64,000 nucleotides of DNA from Bacteroidota bacterium (lineage in GTDB: Bacteria; Bacteroidota; Bacteroidia; Chitinophagales; Chitinophagaceae). Position numbers and translations under genes: made by a program. The notes under the pieces were generated by a model. The model did no database searches. It was not told the origin of the DNA and saw only the letters and a program-made list of their open reading frames with translations. This document shows positions 1-7,396 of this stretch, piece by piece. Position 1 is the stretch's first letter, and each line of letters starts with the position of its first letter. Location of the stretch: NCBI GenBank assembly GCA_028876495.1, contig JAGWRO010000089.1, positions 176,598 to 240,597 of the forward strand. The letters are read 5' to 3'.

Positions 1-159
1 TGTAAATTACATAAGCCATTGAAAACTGTGAAAATAAATCAATAACATTTCTTTCACAAAAATTTGCAAATGATTATGTCTGTATCATGCTTTGAGAAAG
101 GATTTTAGGTTTCATTTGCAAGACACAATAATAACGGATCGGATTTTTAATAAAAAAGA

Positions 160-3087
160 ATGGAATATAATTTTAGAGAAATAGAAAACAAGTGGCAAAA
201 AGCCTGGAAGGAAACAGGAGTTTATCATGTGAGTAATTTATCAGGTAAAGAGAAATATTACGTGCTGGATATGTTTCCTTACCCGAGTGGTGCAGGACTT
301 CATGTCGGGCATCCCCTGGGCTATATTGCCAGTGATATTTATGCACGGTATAAAAGATTGAAAGGATTTAATGTGTTGCACCCGATGGGATTTGACAGTT
401 TTGGTTTGCCTGCTGAACAATATGCAATTGAAACCGGGCAACATCCGGTAATTACTACTGAAAAAAATATTGCCACTTTTAAAGACCAACTGGATAAGAT
501 AGGTTTTTGTTTTGACTGGAGCCGTGAAATAAAAACCAGCGATCCTGAATATTACCGCTGGACCCAATGGATCTTTTTACAAATTTTTAATAGTTGGTTC
601 AATCCTAAAACCAATAAGGCAGAATCCATTGAAACATTGATAGATATTTTTGAAACAAAAGGGGCAAGTGAAATTGAAAGCGCTTATTCTTTTACTGCTG
701 ATGAATGGAAAAATTTTGATGAAAAAAGGAAACAGGAAATTCTGATGGATTTCAGGCTGGCTTTTTCTTCTTTTGGTGAAGTGAACTGGTGTGAAGCCTT
801 GGGAACTGTTTTGGCAAATGATGAAGTCGTAAATGGCGTGAGTGAACGCGGCGGCTATCCTGTAGAGAAAAAGAAAATGCGGCAATGGTATTTACGTATA
901 ACAGATTATGCAGATCGCTTGCTGGAAGGCCTGGAAACAGTAGATTTTAGCGATGCGATGAAAGAAATGCAGCGCAATTGGATCGGAAGGAGCGAAGGAG
1001 CGGAAATGCAATTTGCAATTGACAATTCACAATTGTCAATTAATGTCTACACCACCCGCCCTGACACGATCTTCGGAGTAGATTTTTTAGTGCTTGCACC
1101 GGAATATGAACTCGTAAATGAAATTACTACTGATACGCAACGGTCATCCATAAACGAATATTTAGATTATGTAAAAAGCAGGAGCGACAGGGAAAGAATG
1201 GCGGAAGTGAAACAGATCACTGGTTGTTTTACCGGTGCTTATGCCGTCAATCCTTTTGACGGGAAACAAATACCGATCTGGATTGCGGAATATGTGTTGG
1301 CAGGATATGGCACCGGCGCTATTATGGCTGTTCCATGCGGTGATCAACGTGACTTTGATTTTGCGACACACTTTAATATTCCCATTACCAATATTATCGG
1401 TGACCATTTTAATGGCAAAGAAGCCAATCCCACTAAAGAAGCTGTTTTGCAAAATTCTGGATTCCTAAATGGAATGCTGATGAAAGATGCAATTGGCGTG
1501 GCGATTGATAAAATAGAAGAATCAAAAATCGGGAAGCGCAAAGTGAATTATAGAATGCGGGATGCAGGCTTCAGCCGTCAACGATATTGGGGCGAACCGT
1601 TTCCCATTGTATGGAGTGATGGAGTTGCTGTGCCTCTTGAGGAAAAAGAACTGCCGCTGGAATTACCTTTTGTCGAAAAATATGGGCCAGGAAAAAATGG
1701 TGAAGGCCCTTTATCTAATTTAATTGATTGGGTGAATACTCCAAGTGGTAAACGCGAAACATCAACCATGCCCGGCTATGCAGGCAGCAGTTGGTATTTT
1801 CTTCGCTACATGGATCCTCATAACAACCAAAATTTTGCTGACAGAAAAGCCACTGATTACTGGAACCAGGTAGATGTTTATATCGGTGGAACAGAACACG
1901 CTGTTGGTCATTTATTGTACAGTCGTTTATGGACAAAGATTTTATTTGATCTCGGCTATATCAGTTTTGATGAACCTTATAAAAAGTTGGTTAACCAGGG
2001 AATGATTCAAGGAAGCAGCAGATTTGTTTACAGGGTTACTATAACAAGTAAATCTGGTAATTCTAATTTCGATTATCCGGTTTATGTTTCTAATAGTTAT
2101 TACCAGCAATACCTAAGACACGGTTATTTATCAAAACATGTTCTTGAAAATTGGCTAAATGGAAGATTTGATTTTGAATGGTCTAAAGATTCTGATGATC
2201 CCACAGCAGGAATTATTTCAATATCACCAATACATGTTGATGTAAATATTGTAGATGGTGTTGAATTAAATATTCAATCTTTTCGGGAATCAAAAGCAGA
2301 ATATGCTGAAGCTACCTTTATTCTTGAGGATGGGAAAGTGCTTCTGTTTGGAGATGGGTCAGATAATATTTTATCAAAATATATATGCGGTGTGGAAACG
2401 GAAAAAATGTCCAAGTCAAAATACAATACGGTTAACCCGAATGATTTGGTTGACAAATATGGCGCTGATACTTTCCGTATGTATGAAATGTTTTTGGGTC
2501 CTGTAGAACAAAGCAAACCGTGGGATACCAAAGGCATTGAAGGTGTTCACCGTTTCTTAAAAAAGTTGTGGCGCATGTTTTATGATGAACAAAAAGGCAA
2601 ATTATGGAACGAAGAAAAAGCTAACAATGATGAATTAAAAACACTTCATAAAACCATCAAAAAAATTGAAGAAGATACCGAACGTTTTTCTTTCAATACA
2701 GCAGTGAGTGCTTTCATGGTTTGTGTAAATGAATTGACAGATTTGAAATGCCATAAAAAAGAAATTCTTGAACCGCTGTTGGTTTTATTGACGCCTTATG
2801 CGCCTCACATTGCTGAAGAGTTGTATCACGCGCTTGGGAATTCAGACTCCATTCTTAACGCAGAATATCCAAAGTTGGAAAATAAATACCTCGTTGAATC
2901 AGAAAAAGAATATCCTATTTCCATAAATGGAAAGCTGAGAACAACCATCACAATTTCATTGGATGTAACCCAACAGGAAGTGGAAAAAATGGTTTTGGAT
3001 AATGAAATAGTTCAAAAATGGATAGACGGAAAAACAATAAAGAAGATCATTTTTATTAAAAATAAAATGGTGAATGTGGTGGTGTAA
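160..3087 (+). CDS. leuS: Leucyl-tRNA synthetase
   Basis: Class I aminoacyl-tRNA synthetase that charges tRNA-Leu in the cytoplasm. The HIGH-type signature HVGH lies at residues 48-51 and the KMSKS loop at 749-753. The editing-domain segment TTRPDTIFG is present and the C-terminal anticodon-binding region is complete. At 975 residues it is longer than the typical bacterial enzyme (about 860-880) and, from memory, longer than most Bacteroidota LeuRS. The excess lies partly before the editing domain and partly in an enlarged leucine-specific insertion just before KMSKS, including an unusual block at about residues 630-690. A degenerate 7-bp tandem repeat lies inside the coding sequence at 1009-1043. 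The ATG start sits directly before the conserved N-terminal segment. Identification is certain; the role of the extra block is unknown. Confidence 0.98.
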   Translation: MEYNFREIENKWQKAWKETGVYHVSNLSGKEKYYVLDMFPYPSGAGLHVGHPLGYIASDIYARYKRLKGFNVLHPMGFDSFGLPAEQYAIETGQHPVITTEKNIATFKDQLDKIGFCFDWSREIKTSDPEYYRWTQWIFLQIFNSWFNPKTNKAESIETLIDIFETKGASEIESAYSFTADEWKNFDEKRKQEILMDFRLAFSSFGEVNWCEALGTVLANDEVVNGVSERGGYPVEKKKMRQWYLRITDYADRLLEGLETVDFSDAMKEMQRNWIGRSEGAEMQFAIDNSQLSINVYTTRPDTIFGVDFLVLAPEYELVNEITTDTQRSSINEYLDYVKSRSDRERMAEVKQITGCFTGAYAVNPFDGKQIPIWIAEYVLAGYGTGAIMAVPCGDQRDFDFATHFNIPITNIIGDHFNGKEANPTKEAVLQNSGFLNGMLMKDAIGVAIDKIEESKIGKRKVNYRMRDAGFSRQRYWGEPFPIVWSDGVAVPLEEKELPLELPFVEKYGPGKNGEGPLSNLIDWVNTPSGKRETSTMPGYAGSSWYFLRYMDPHNNQNFADRKATDYWNQVDVYIGGTEHAVGHLLYSRLWTKILFDLGYISFDEPYKKLVNQGMIQGSSRFVYRVTITSKSGNSNFDYPVYVSNSYYQQYLRHGYLSKHVLENWLNGRFDFEWSKDSDDPTAGIISISPIHVDVNIVDGVELNIQSFRESKAEYAEATFILEDGKVLLFGDGSDNILSKYICGVETEKMSKSKYNTVNPNDLVDKYGADTFRMYEMFLGPVEQSKPWDTKGIEGVHRFLKKLWRMFYDEQKGKLWNEEKANNDELKTLHKTIKKIEEDTERFSFNTAVSAFMVCVNELTDLKCHKKEILEPLLVLLTPYAPHIAEELYHALGNSDSILNAEYPKLENKYLVESEKEYPISINGKLRTTITISLDVTQQEVEKMVLDNEIVQKWIDGKTIKKIIFIKNKMVNVVV
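1009..1043. repeat. Heptamer tandem repeat CAATTNN x5 inside leuS
   Basis: Five consecutive 7-bp units (CAATTTG, CAATTGA, CAATTCA, CAATTGT, CAATTAA) fall within the leuS reading frame, just before the conserved TTRPDT editing-domain motif. The same DNA also forms an inverted repeat: arms at 1017-1027 and 1031-1041 are perfect complements around a 3-nt centre. Because 35 is not a multiple of 3, successive units are read in different frames, giving a non-repetitive peptide. Confidence 0.75.
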
Positions 3088-3164
3088 TTGATAAAACAGG
3101 ATTCTTTCCAATTTCCTTGTTTACTGTTCCGTGGTATTATAATTTAAATAAAGCAAAGCACTCG

Positions 3165-3548
3165 ATGGAAGTAAAAAAATCAGGAAACACGACAGATCAT
3201 TTAGCCAACGAGCGTACCTTTTTGGCTTGGGTGCGAACCAGCATTGGCATAATGGCTTTCGGCTTTGTGGTGGTGAAGTTTTCTTTGTTCTTAAAGCAGA
3301 TTTCTCTCATCCTGGGAAAAGGAAATGTCATTCAAAACGGCGGCTACTCAGCGGTTGTAGGCATTGTTTTGGTAGCCGTTGGTACGCTTACTTCCATCCT
3401 ATCCTATTTAAGATACAGGCAATCAGAAAAGCAAATTAATGGAGGAAGTTATAAACATTCAACCTTGCTGATTACCATTATTACCGCGTTTATTTTTATC
3501 GTAAGTGTTTCCTTAATTGTTTACCTGATCCAAAGTACCGGTTTTTGA
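3165..3548 (+). CDS. DUF202 (YidH-type) small membrane protein
   Basis: A 127-residue inner-membrane protein of the DUF202 family. The N-terminal signature LANERTFLAWVRTSIG is followed by three hydrophobic segments, at about residues 28-48, 63-85 and 103-124. The frame is open upstream to a TTG at 3117, but the ATG at 3165 lies just before the conserved motif and gives the usual family length, so it is preferred. The function of the family is not established. It lies 77 bases after leuS on the same strand and converges with the thioredoxin gene; no clear terminator is seen between them. Confidence 0.85.
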   Translation: MEVKKSGNTTDHLANERTFLAWVRTSIGIMAFGFVVVKFSLFLKQISLILGKGNVIQNGGYSAVVGIVLVAVGTLTSILSYLRYRQSEKQINGGSYKHSTLLITIITAFIFIVSVSLIVYLIQSTGF

Positions 3549-3592
3549 AATCTTGGTAGGGAATCTTATTTCGTATAGTTGAAAAACCTGCT

Positions 3593-3892
3593 TTAATTTT
3601 TGTATTGATTAATAATTTGTTCCAACTGATTGGCTCGCACTACACCGGATTGCCTCCAAACGATTTTACCTTTTTTAAAAAGGATAAGTGTAGGAACTCC
3701 CTGGATGTTGTATGCACTGGCCGCCCCCGGGCTTTTATCTACATCAATCTTAAGTATGGTGGTAGTGTCTCCTACTTTCTTTTTTAGTTCATCAAGAATA
3801 GGCTTCATCATTTTACAAGGGCCGCACCATTCGGCTGAAAAATCAACTAATACAGGTTTTTCTGAATTAATAATTTCTGAAAATGTTGCCAT
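3593..3892 (-). CDS. Thioredoxin
   Basis: A 99-residue single-domain thioredoxin. The redox motif WCGPC has its cysteines at residues 23 and 26, and the cis-proline motif GVPT has Pro67. There is no signal peptide, so it should act in the cytoplasm, reducing disulfides and possibly persulfides. It is the last gene of a minus-strand run starting with the MBL-rhodanese fusion, 62 bases after the preceding rhodanese. This suggests it regenerates the thiols of the sulfurtransferases encoded upstream; that partnership is inferred from position. It is short for a housekeeping TrxA (about 105-110), so it may be a dedicated paralogue. Confidence 0.93.
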   Translation of the reverse strand: MATFSEIINSEKPVLVDFSAEWCGPCKMMKPILDELKKKVGDTTTILKIDVDKSPGAASAYNIQGVPTLILFKKGKIVWRQSGVVRANQLEQIINQYKN

Positions 3893-3954
3893 TTTTTTTA
3901 TTTTTTATGAATTAAAAATTAGTAATAAAAGTTGGTTTACTCTAATAAACAAAC

Positions 3955-4266
3955 TTAAATTTTGTTTTGCAACCTCATCCACGAACCTCCATTGTACACT
4001 TCAGAATAGCCGCTCGATTTTAATAACATTTTTGCTGATGCACTCCGCGCGCCTGAAGCGCAACAAGTGATAACAGGTTTATTCTTTTTAATTTTTGTCA
4101 AATTATTTCTAAGTGAATCTAAAGGAATATTTATTGATCCTTTAATGTGGCCGCCCTGAAACTCTCCTTTGGTACGAACATCAACAATAATTGCTCCGTT
4201 AGCCACCAGTTCACTATAACTTACTTTTGGGCCGATACCCAGTAGTTTTTTTATGGTTTCTATCAT
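3955..4266 (-). CDS. Single-domain rhodanese
   Basis: A 103-residue rhodanese-like sulfurtransferase without a signal peptide. The active-site loop reads CASGARS with the catalytic cysteine at residue 69, directly after another cysteine (C68). The family DVRTKGEF and GHIKGSINIPL motifs are present at about residues 29-49. Single-domain rhodaneses carry sulfane sulfur as a cysteine persulfide and pass it to thiol acceptors or oxidising enzymes. It follows another rhodanese by 11 bases in the same operon. The two differ enough (about half the positions) to be old duplicates or separate recruits. Confidence 0.92.
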   Translation of the reverse strand: MIETIKKLLGIGPKVSYSELVANGAIIVDVRTKGEFQGGHIKGSINIPLDSLRNNLTKIKKNKPVITCCASGARSASAKMLLKSSGYSEVYNGGSWMRLQNKI

Positions 4267-4277
4267 TTGTATTTTTT

Positions 4278-4538
4278 TTATGCAGTTTGATAATCATAAT
4301 TTACATCGTACCAGCTTCCGCCATTTTCGCAATTAATACCATTGCTTTGCATGAACATAGTTGCCTGTCCGCTTCTTGATCCGCTTGCGCAACAAAAGAT
4401 AATCGGTTGTGGCATTTCTTTAATTTCATTTATACGTTGTGGAATCTCATTCAATGGGATATTGATGCTTCCTGCAACATTTCCACCCATAAATTCACCG
4501 CGGGTTCTTACGTCAATAATTGTTTTCTTGTTGTTCAT
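4278..4538 (-). CDS. Single-domain rhodanese, minimal form
   Basis: An 86-residue rhodanese with DVRTRGEF near the N-terminus and active loop CASGSRSG (catalytic Cys50, preceded by Cys49). It is very compact, having lost the N-terminal helix seen in its neighbour, and ends in an acidic/aromatic tail after the conserved NGGSW. Both local rhodaneses share a CCASG loop and a C-terminal GGSW, so they look like a subfamily specific to this locus. It sits 16 bases after the DUF6132 gene and 11 bases before the next rhodanese, so is almost surely cotranscribed. Confidence 0.92.
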   Translation of the reverse strand: MNNKKTIIDVRTRGEFMGGNVAGSINIPLNEIPQRINEIKEMPQPIIFCCASGSRSGQATMFMQSNGINCENGGSWYDVNYDYQTA

Positions 4539-4554
4539 TGTGTTTTTTTAATTT

Positions 4555-4764
4555 TTATTTTTTTTCTGGATTTATTTTTTCTTTTTTAAAAAGGCTGAAA
4601 AACAAACCTCCCATAATTGCTCCGTATATCGTGCTGTTTAAAGGCTTCGAAGTGATAGGGCAAGTGCCGGAGATACATCCAACAAAATGGTAATAGAGGT
4701 ATCCACCTACGGCTCCTGCTACTATTCCGATAATAGCAAGTATGTTTTTACTGATAAAATTCAT
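4555..4764 (-). CDS. DUF6132-type small membrane protein
   Basis: A 69-residue protein with two predicted membrane segments (about 8-28 and 45-60) joined by a loop with the pattern GC-x4-CPITS (cysteines 30 and 35), then STIYGA. This matches the DUF6132 family as I recall it, which is often found beside rhodaneses in Bacteroidota. The two loop cysteines suggest a thiol or metal role at the membrane, but no function is established. It starts 3 bases after the MBL-rhodanese stop codon, so translation is probably coupled. Confidence 0.8.
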   Translation of the reverse strand: MNFISKNILAIIGIVAGAVGGYLYYHFVGCISGTCPITSKPLNSTIYGAIMGGLFFSLFKKEKINPEKK

Positions 4765-4767
4765 TTA

Positions 4768-6114
4768 CTAAAAACTTTTTACTGCTTCACTTAAATCAAA
4801 TACCTGGGCTGTTCCGTTTACTTTAGATTTGATGATGCTGCTGCCTGCCGCACTTCTAAAACCAGCTTCGCAATGCACGACGATTGGTTTATTTAAAGGA
4901 ATTTCTTTGGTGCGTTCTCTTAATTCGTATAATGGAATTTCGATAGTATGTTCAAAAATCTTTTTTGTTTTAATTTCTGATGGATTGCGGATATCAACAA
5001 TTGTAAACGCATCTTCATTGTTCTTTAATTCAGTACTATCAAAGTTGGCAGTTACCACATTTCCGATGTCGCCTGAAATGGCCAATTGAATTTGTCCTTC
5101 GTATCCAATTTTTGCGATACGCGCTATCAATTCATTTAAGACGATTTCGTTCTCTGCTACCAGGTAAAATTTTTCTCCCGGATTAACAATACTGCCCAGC
5201 CATGTTTCAAAACTGTTATCGTTCATTAGGTTGATCGCATTTTTTAAATGCCCTTTTTTAAATTGTTGTTGAGGCCTGCTATCAATTACTACCAGGGAAG
5301 GATCGAGTGAAGTCTGCAGATCTATATTTTCTGCTTTCTTTTTTTCTACTTTTGAAATACTATCAGAAAAATTAGCTGCTCCTTTTTTGTTCAATCCTAC
5401 TTCGTAAGGAAAATATTTTGGCACAAACGGTTGATCGGCTAAAAGTTGCGCTACAAAATCATCTTCACTCATATCCTGTAAGCTCCAGTTACTCAATTTC
5501 TCTGCACCCATTGTACTGGTGTTTTGTTGGCTCAAACCTTTGCCGCATAAGCTTCCTGCGCCATGTGCGGGATAAAGCATTACATCATCTGCCAAAGGCA
5601 AAAATTTATCATGAAGTGAATGGTACATATTTTTCGCCAAATCTTCTCTCGTCATAGTGATGGAACCAGCCTGTTCTCTCAAATCCGGACGCCCGCAATC
5701 ACCTATAAATAATGTATCTCCTGAAAAGACTGCACGTTCTTTATCATTTTCATCTATCAATACAATACTGATACTGTCTGGTGAATGCCCCGGTGTATCC
5801 AATGCTTTTAAGGTAACATGACCTAGAATAATTGCATCATCATCATCAAAAGTTTGATGTGGATATTCGGCACCCAGCAGCTTGCTTACATAAATGGTAG
5901 CGCCGGTTGTTTTGAAAATTTCCAGGTGACTGCTCACAAAATCAGCATGAGGATGTGTTTCGATTATAGTGGTGATTTTCGCATGGTGTTCATCAGCAAA
6001 ATCGTAATATGGCTGTGGATTTCTTGAAGGATCAATCACGGCTACTTCTCCATTGCTTACGATCGCATAAGAGTAGTGTGCTAAATTTTTATCCTGAAAT
6101 TGTTTTATTTCCAT
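4768..6114 (-). CDS. MBL-fold hydrolase fused to two rhodanese domains
   Basis: A 448-residue cytoplasmic protein. Residues 1-250 form a metallo-beta-lactamase domain of the persulfide dioxygenase (ETHE1/CstB-like) group: metal-binding THPHAD at 53-58, TPGHSPDS near 110, SGDTLFIGDCGRPDL and YPAHGAGSLCGK. A first rhodanese domain (about 265-355) has no cysteine in its active loop and is probably inactive. A second (about 365-448) has HCEAGFRS with catalytic Cys415. The family oxidises persulfide sulfur to sulfite or thiosulfate. It is the first gene of the operon continuing through DUF6132, two rhodaneses and thioredoxin. A near-consensus -7 box and a Crp/Fnr-type site lie directly upstream. 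The exact substrate (glutathione, bacillithiol or coenzyme A persulfide) cannot be read from sequence; bshC elsewhere in the window makes bacillithiol plausible. Confidence 0.92.
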   Translation of the reverse strand: MEIKQFQDKNLAHYSYAIVSNGEVAVIDPSRNPQPYYDFADEHHAKITTIIETHPHADFVSSHLEIFKTTGATIYVSKLLGAEYPHQTFDDDDAIILGHVTLKALDTPGHSPDSISIVLIDENDKERAVFSGDTLFIGDCGRPDLREQAGSITMTREDLAKNMYHSLHDKFLPLADDVMLYPAHGAGSLCGKGLSQQNTSTMGAEKLSNWSLQDMSEDDFVAQLLADQPFVPKYFPYEVGLNKKGAANFSDSISKVEKKKAENIDLQTSLDPSLVVIDSRPQQQFKKGHLKNAINLMNDNSFETWLGSIVNPGEKFYLVAENEIVLNELIARIAKIGYEGQIQLAISGDIGNVVTANFDSTELKNNEDAFTIVDIRNPSEIKTKKIFEHTIEIPLYELRERTKEIPLNKPIVVHCEAGFRSAAGSSIIKSKVNGTAQVFDLSEAVKSF

Positions 6115-6136
6115 AACGTAATTATTAATTTGAGTG

Positions 6137-6144
6137 CAAAGTTA
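6137..6144 (-). promoter_or_regulatory. -7 promoter box of the MBL-rhodanese operon
   Basis: Read on the minus strand this is TAACTTTG, a perfect match to the Bacteroidota -7 consensus TAnnTTTG. It lies 22 bases before the MBL-rhodanese ATG, giving a predicted short leader. A Fnr-type palindrome is centred 36.5 bp upstream of its last base. Confidence 0.65.
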
Positions 6145-6166
6145 AATGGCTGAAAACCGCTCTCCA

Positions 6167-6180
6167 GCTACTTTTGTTAC
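6167..6180 (-). promoter_or_regulatory. Predicted Crp/Fnr-type operator, MBL operon
   Basis: On the plus strand this reads GCTAC-TTTT-GTTAC, a 5-4-5 imperfect palindrome. It is embedded in a 21-bp block (6161-6181) that recurs with two changes at 6626-6646, upstream of the short TauE gene. The centre is about 42 bp upstream of the predicted transcription start, the position of class II activators. The Crp/Fnr protein encoded at 7393-8016 is the obvious candidate binder, by inference. Confidence 0.65.
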
Positions 6181-6188
6181 ACTTTAAT

Positions 6189-6569
6189 TTATTTTAAAGC
6201 TTTTTCAAAAAATAACATTTTAATGGCAAGGACAATCAGCATTACAGCAAATAATTTTTTTAAAGTACCCTGTGGAATATGTGTGGCATATTTAGCACCG
6301 ATATACCCTCCGATGAAAAAGAAAGCAGCCATGATCAATGCTGGTTTCATTTCAACAAATCCATTCTTATAATATTGATAAGCAGCTAAAGCGCCTACTG
6401 GTAAAACCATCATTACCAAAGCGGTTCCCTGTGCCATTTGTTGCGAATAGCCTAAAAACAAAACTAAGGCTGGTATTATAATAATAGCACCACCAAGGCC
6501 AAGTAGTCCACTTAACACCCCTGCGGCTATTCCGATAATGGCAACAATAACCAGATTTTGTAGTTCCAT
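6189..6569 (-). CDS. Half-size TauE/SafE family transporter
   Basis: A 126-residue membrane protein with about four hydrophobic segments and the TauE/SafE N-terminal repeat signature (GVLSGLLGLGGAIIIIPAL at about 17-35). Full-length family members have two such repeats (about 250-280 residues), so this is a half-length form that would have to dimerise. The open frame has normal ends and its own predicted regulated promoter, so it is probably a genuine short protein rather than a fragment. TauE/SafE proteins export sulfite, sulfoacetate or take up related anions; here the context favours sulfite or thiosulfate export. It lies 74 bases upstream of the MBL-rhodanese gene. Confidence 0.88.
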   Translation of the reverse strand: MELQNLVIVAIIGIAAGVLSGLLGLGGAIIIIPALVLFLGYSQQMAQGTALVMMVLPVGALAAYQYYKNGFVEMKPALIMAAFFFIGGYIGAKYATHIPQGTLKKLFAVMLIVLAIKMLFFEKALK

Positions 6570-6631
6570 AATAATAGTATTTGCGATTAATCTAATTTGT
6601 GCAAAATTCTAATATTAAATAGATATCTCCT

Positions 6632-6645
6632 GCTATTTTTGTTAC
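6632..6645 (-). promoter_or_regulatory. Predicted Crp/Fnr-type operator, short tauE
   Basis: On the plus strand this reads GCTAT-TTTT-GTTAC. It belongs to the block at 6626-6646 that matches 6161-6181 at 19 of 21 positions. Its centre is 36.5 bp upstream of the end of a TTTG element on the minus strand (6602-6605), the same spacing as at the MBL operon. The -7 box itself is imperfect because the TA is missing. Confidence 0.62.
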
Positions 6646-6682
6646 ATAAATGAAATAAGAGCAAAGAAATTTAGAAAGCTTT

Positions 6683-7276
6683 TTATTTAGTAGCTAGCAG
6701 ACGAATCACATCCGCTTTGCCTTCATGATGTTTACCCTCAGATAAATTTACTTTTAACTCTTGAAGGTATTTGAAATTAAGATTACCAAAATCGTCACGC
6801 AAAATGGCTGTTGTATAAAGCATATCCGGGTCTTTGGGACCTCCGCTTTCATTGTTAAGCTGTAAGGGATTAAAAGCTTCCAGTAAAAGTAAACCTCCCG
6901 GTTTAAGTGCATTTATGCATTTTTGATGAAACTGTTTTCTTATGGCTGATGGGAAATGTGCGAAGATTAAAGCGATCATATCATACTTATTTTCCCCCAT
7001 TTCTATTTCAAGTGCATCTGCAATTGTATAATTTACCGTTACCTTATACTGATTTGCGAGGGCTAAACATTTTTCTTTTCCTTTTTCACTTTGGTCAAAT
7101 GCGTCTACTTTCCATTTTTGCCTTGCTGCAAAAACTGCATTTCTTCCTTCTCCTTCACAGGGTAACAGTAATTTTCCCGGTTGTAGATTACTGAGTTCAG
7201 ATTTAAAAAATTCGTTGGGCTCTTTGCCATAAACAAATTCTTCTGCTGCATACCGATCATTCCAAAATTTTTTCAT
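6683..7276 (-). CDS. Class I SAM-dependent methyltransferase
   Basis: A 197-residue soluble Rossmann-fold methyltransferase. Motif I is unusual, LLLPCEGEGRNAVFAA at about residues 36-51, as in the TehB/thiopurine-methyltransferase-like group. Motif IV-like IALIFAHFP follows at about 100-110 and GGLLLLEAF at about 127-135. Members of this group methylate small thiols, selenite, tellurite or related nucleophiles; the substrate is not known here. Its place in a sulfur locus and a perfect Fnr-type palindrome upstream suggest thiol or sulfide methylation, which is inference. Confidence 0.82.
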   Translation of the reverse strand: MKKFWNDRYAAEEFVYGKEPNEFFKSELSNLQPGKLLLPCEGEGRNAVFAARQKWKVDAFDQSEKGKEKCLALANQYKVTVNYTIADALEIEMGENKYDMIALIFAHFPSAIRKQFHQKCINALKPGGLLLLEAFNPLQLNNESGGPKDPDMLYTTAILRDDFGNLNFKYLQELKVNLSEGKHHEGKADVIRLLATK

Positions 7277-7382
7277 GGTTAAAAGGTTGAATTTAGAATA
7301 ATCACTTACCTGTAGATAAGGCTAAGTGTTTATTTCACGTTATTGATTACTTCAAAAATCAAAAAATATAAAACATGAAAAA

Positions 7383-7396
7383 GTAACTTGTGTTAC
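7383..7396 (-). promoter_or_regulatory. Predicted Crp/Fnr-type operator, perfect palindrome
   Basis: GTAAC-TTGT-GTTAC, extended to a perfect 7-4-7 inverted repeat at 7381-7398. It overlaps the stop codon of the Crp/Fnr gene and lies about 105 bases before the methyltransferase start. A TTTG element on the minus strand ends at 7353, again 36.5 bp from the palindrome centre; the -7 box reads GATTTTTG, one mismatch from consensus. This is the best of the three sites and defines the consensus. Confidence 0.68.

Noticed and set aside
3117..3164. Upstream TTG start for the DUF202 gene
   Set aside because: It adds 16 residues not typical of the family; ATG 3165 fits better.
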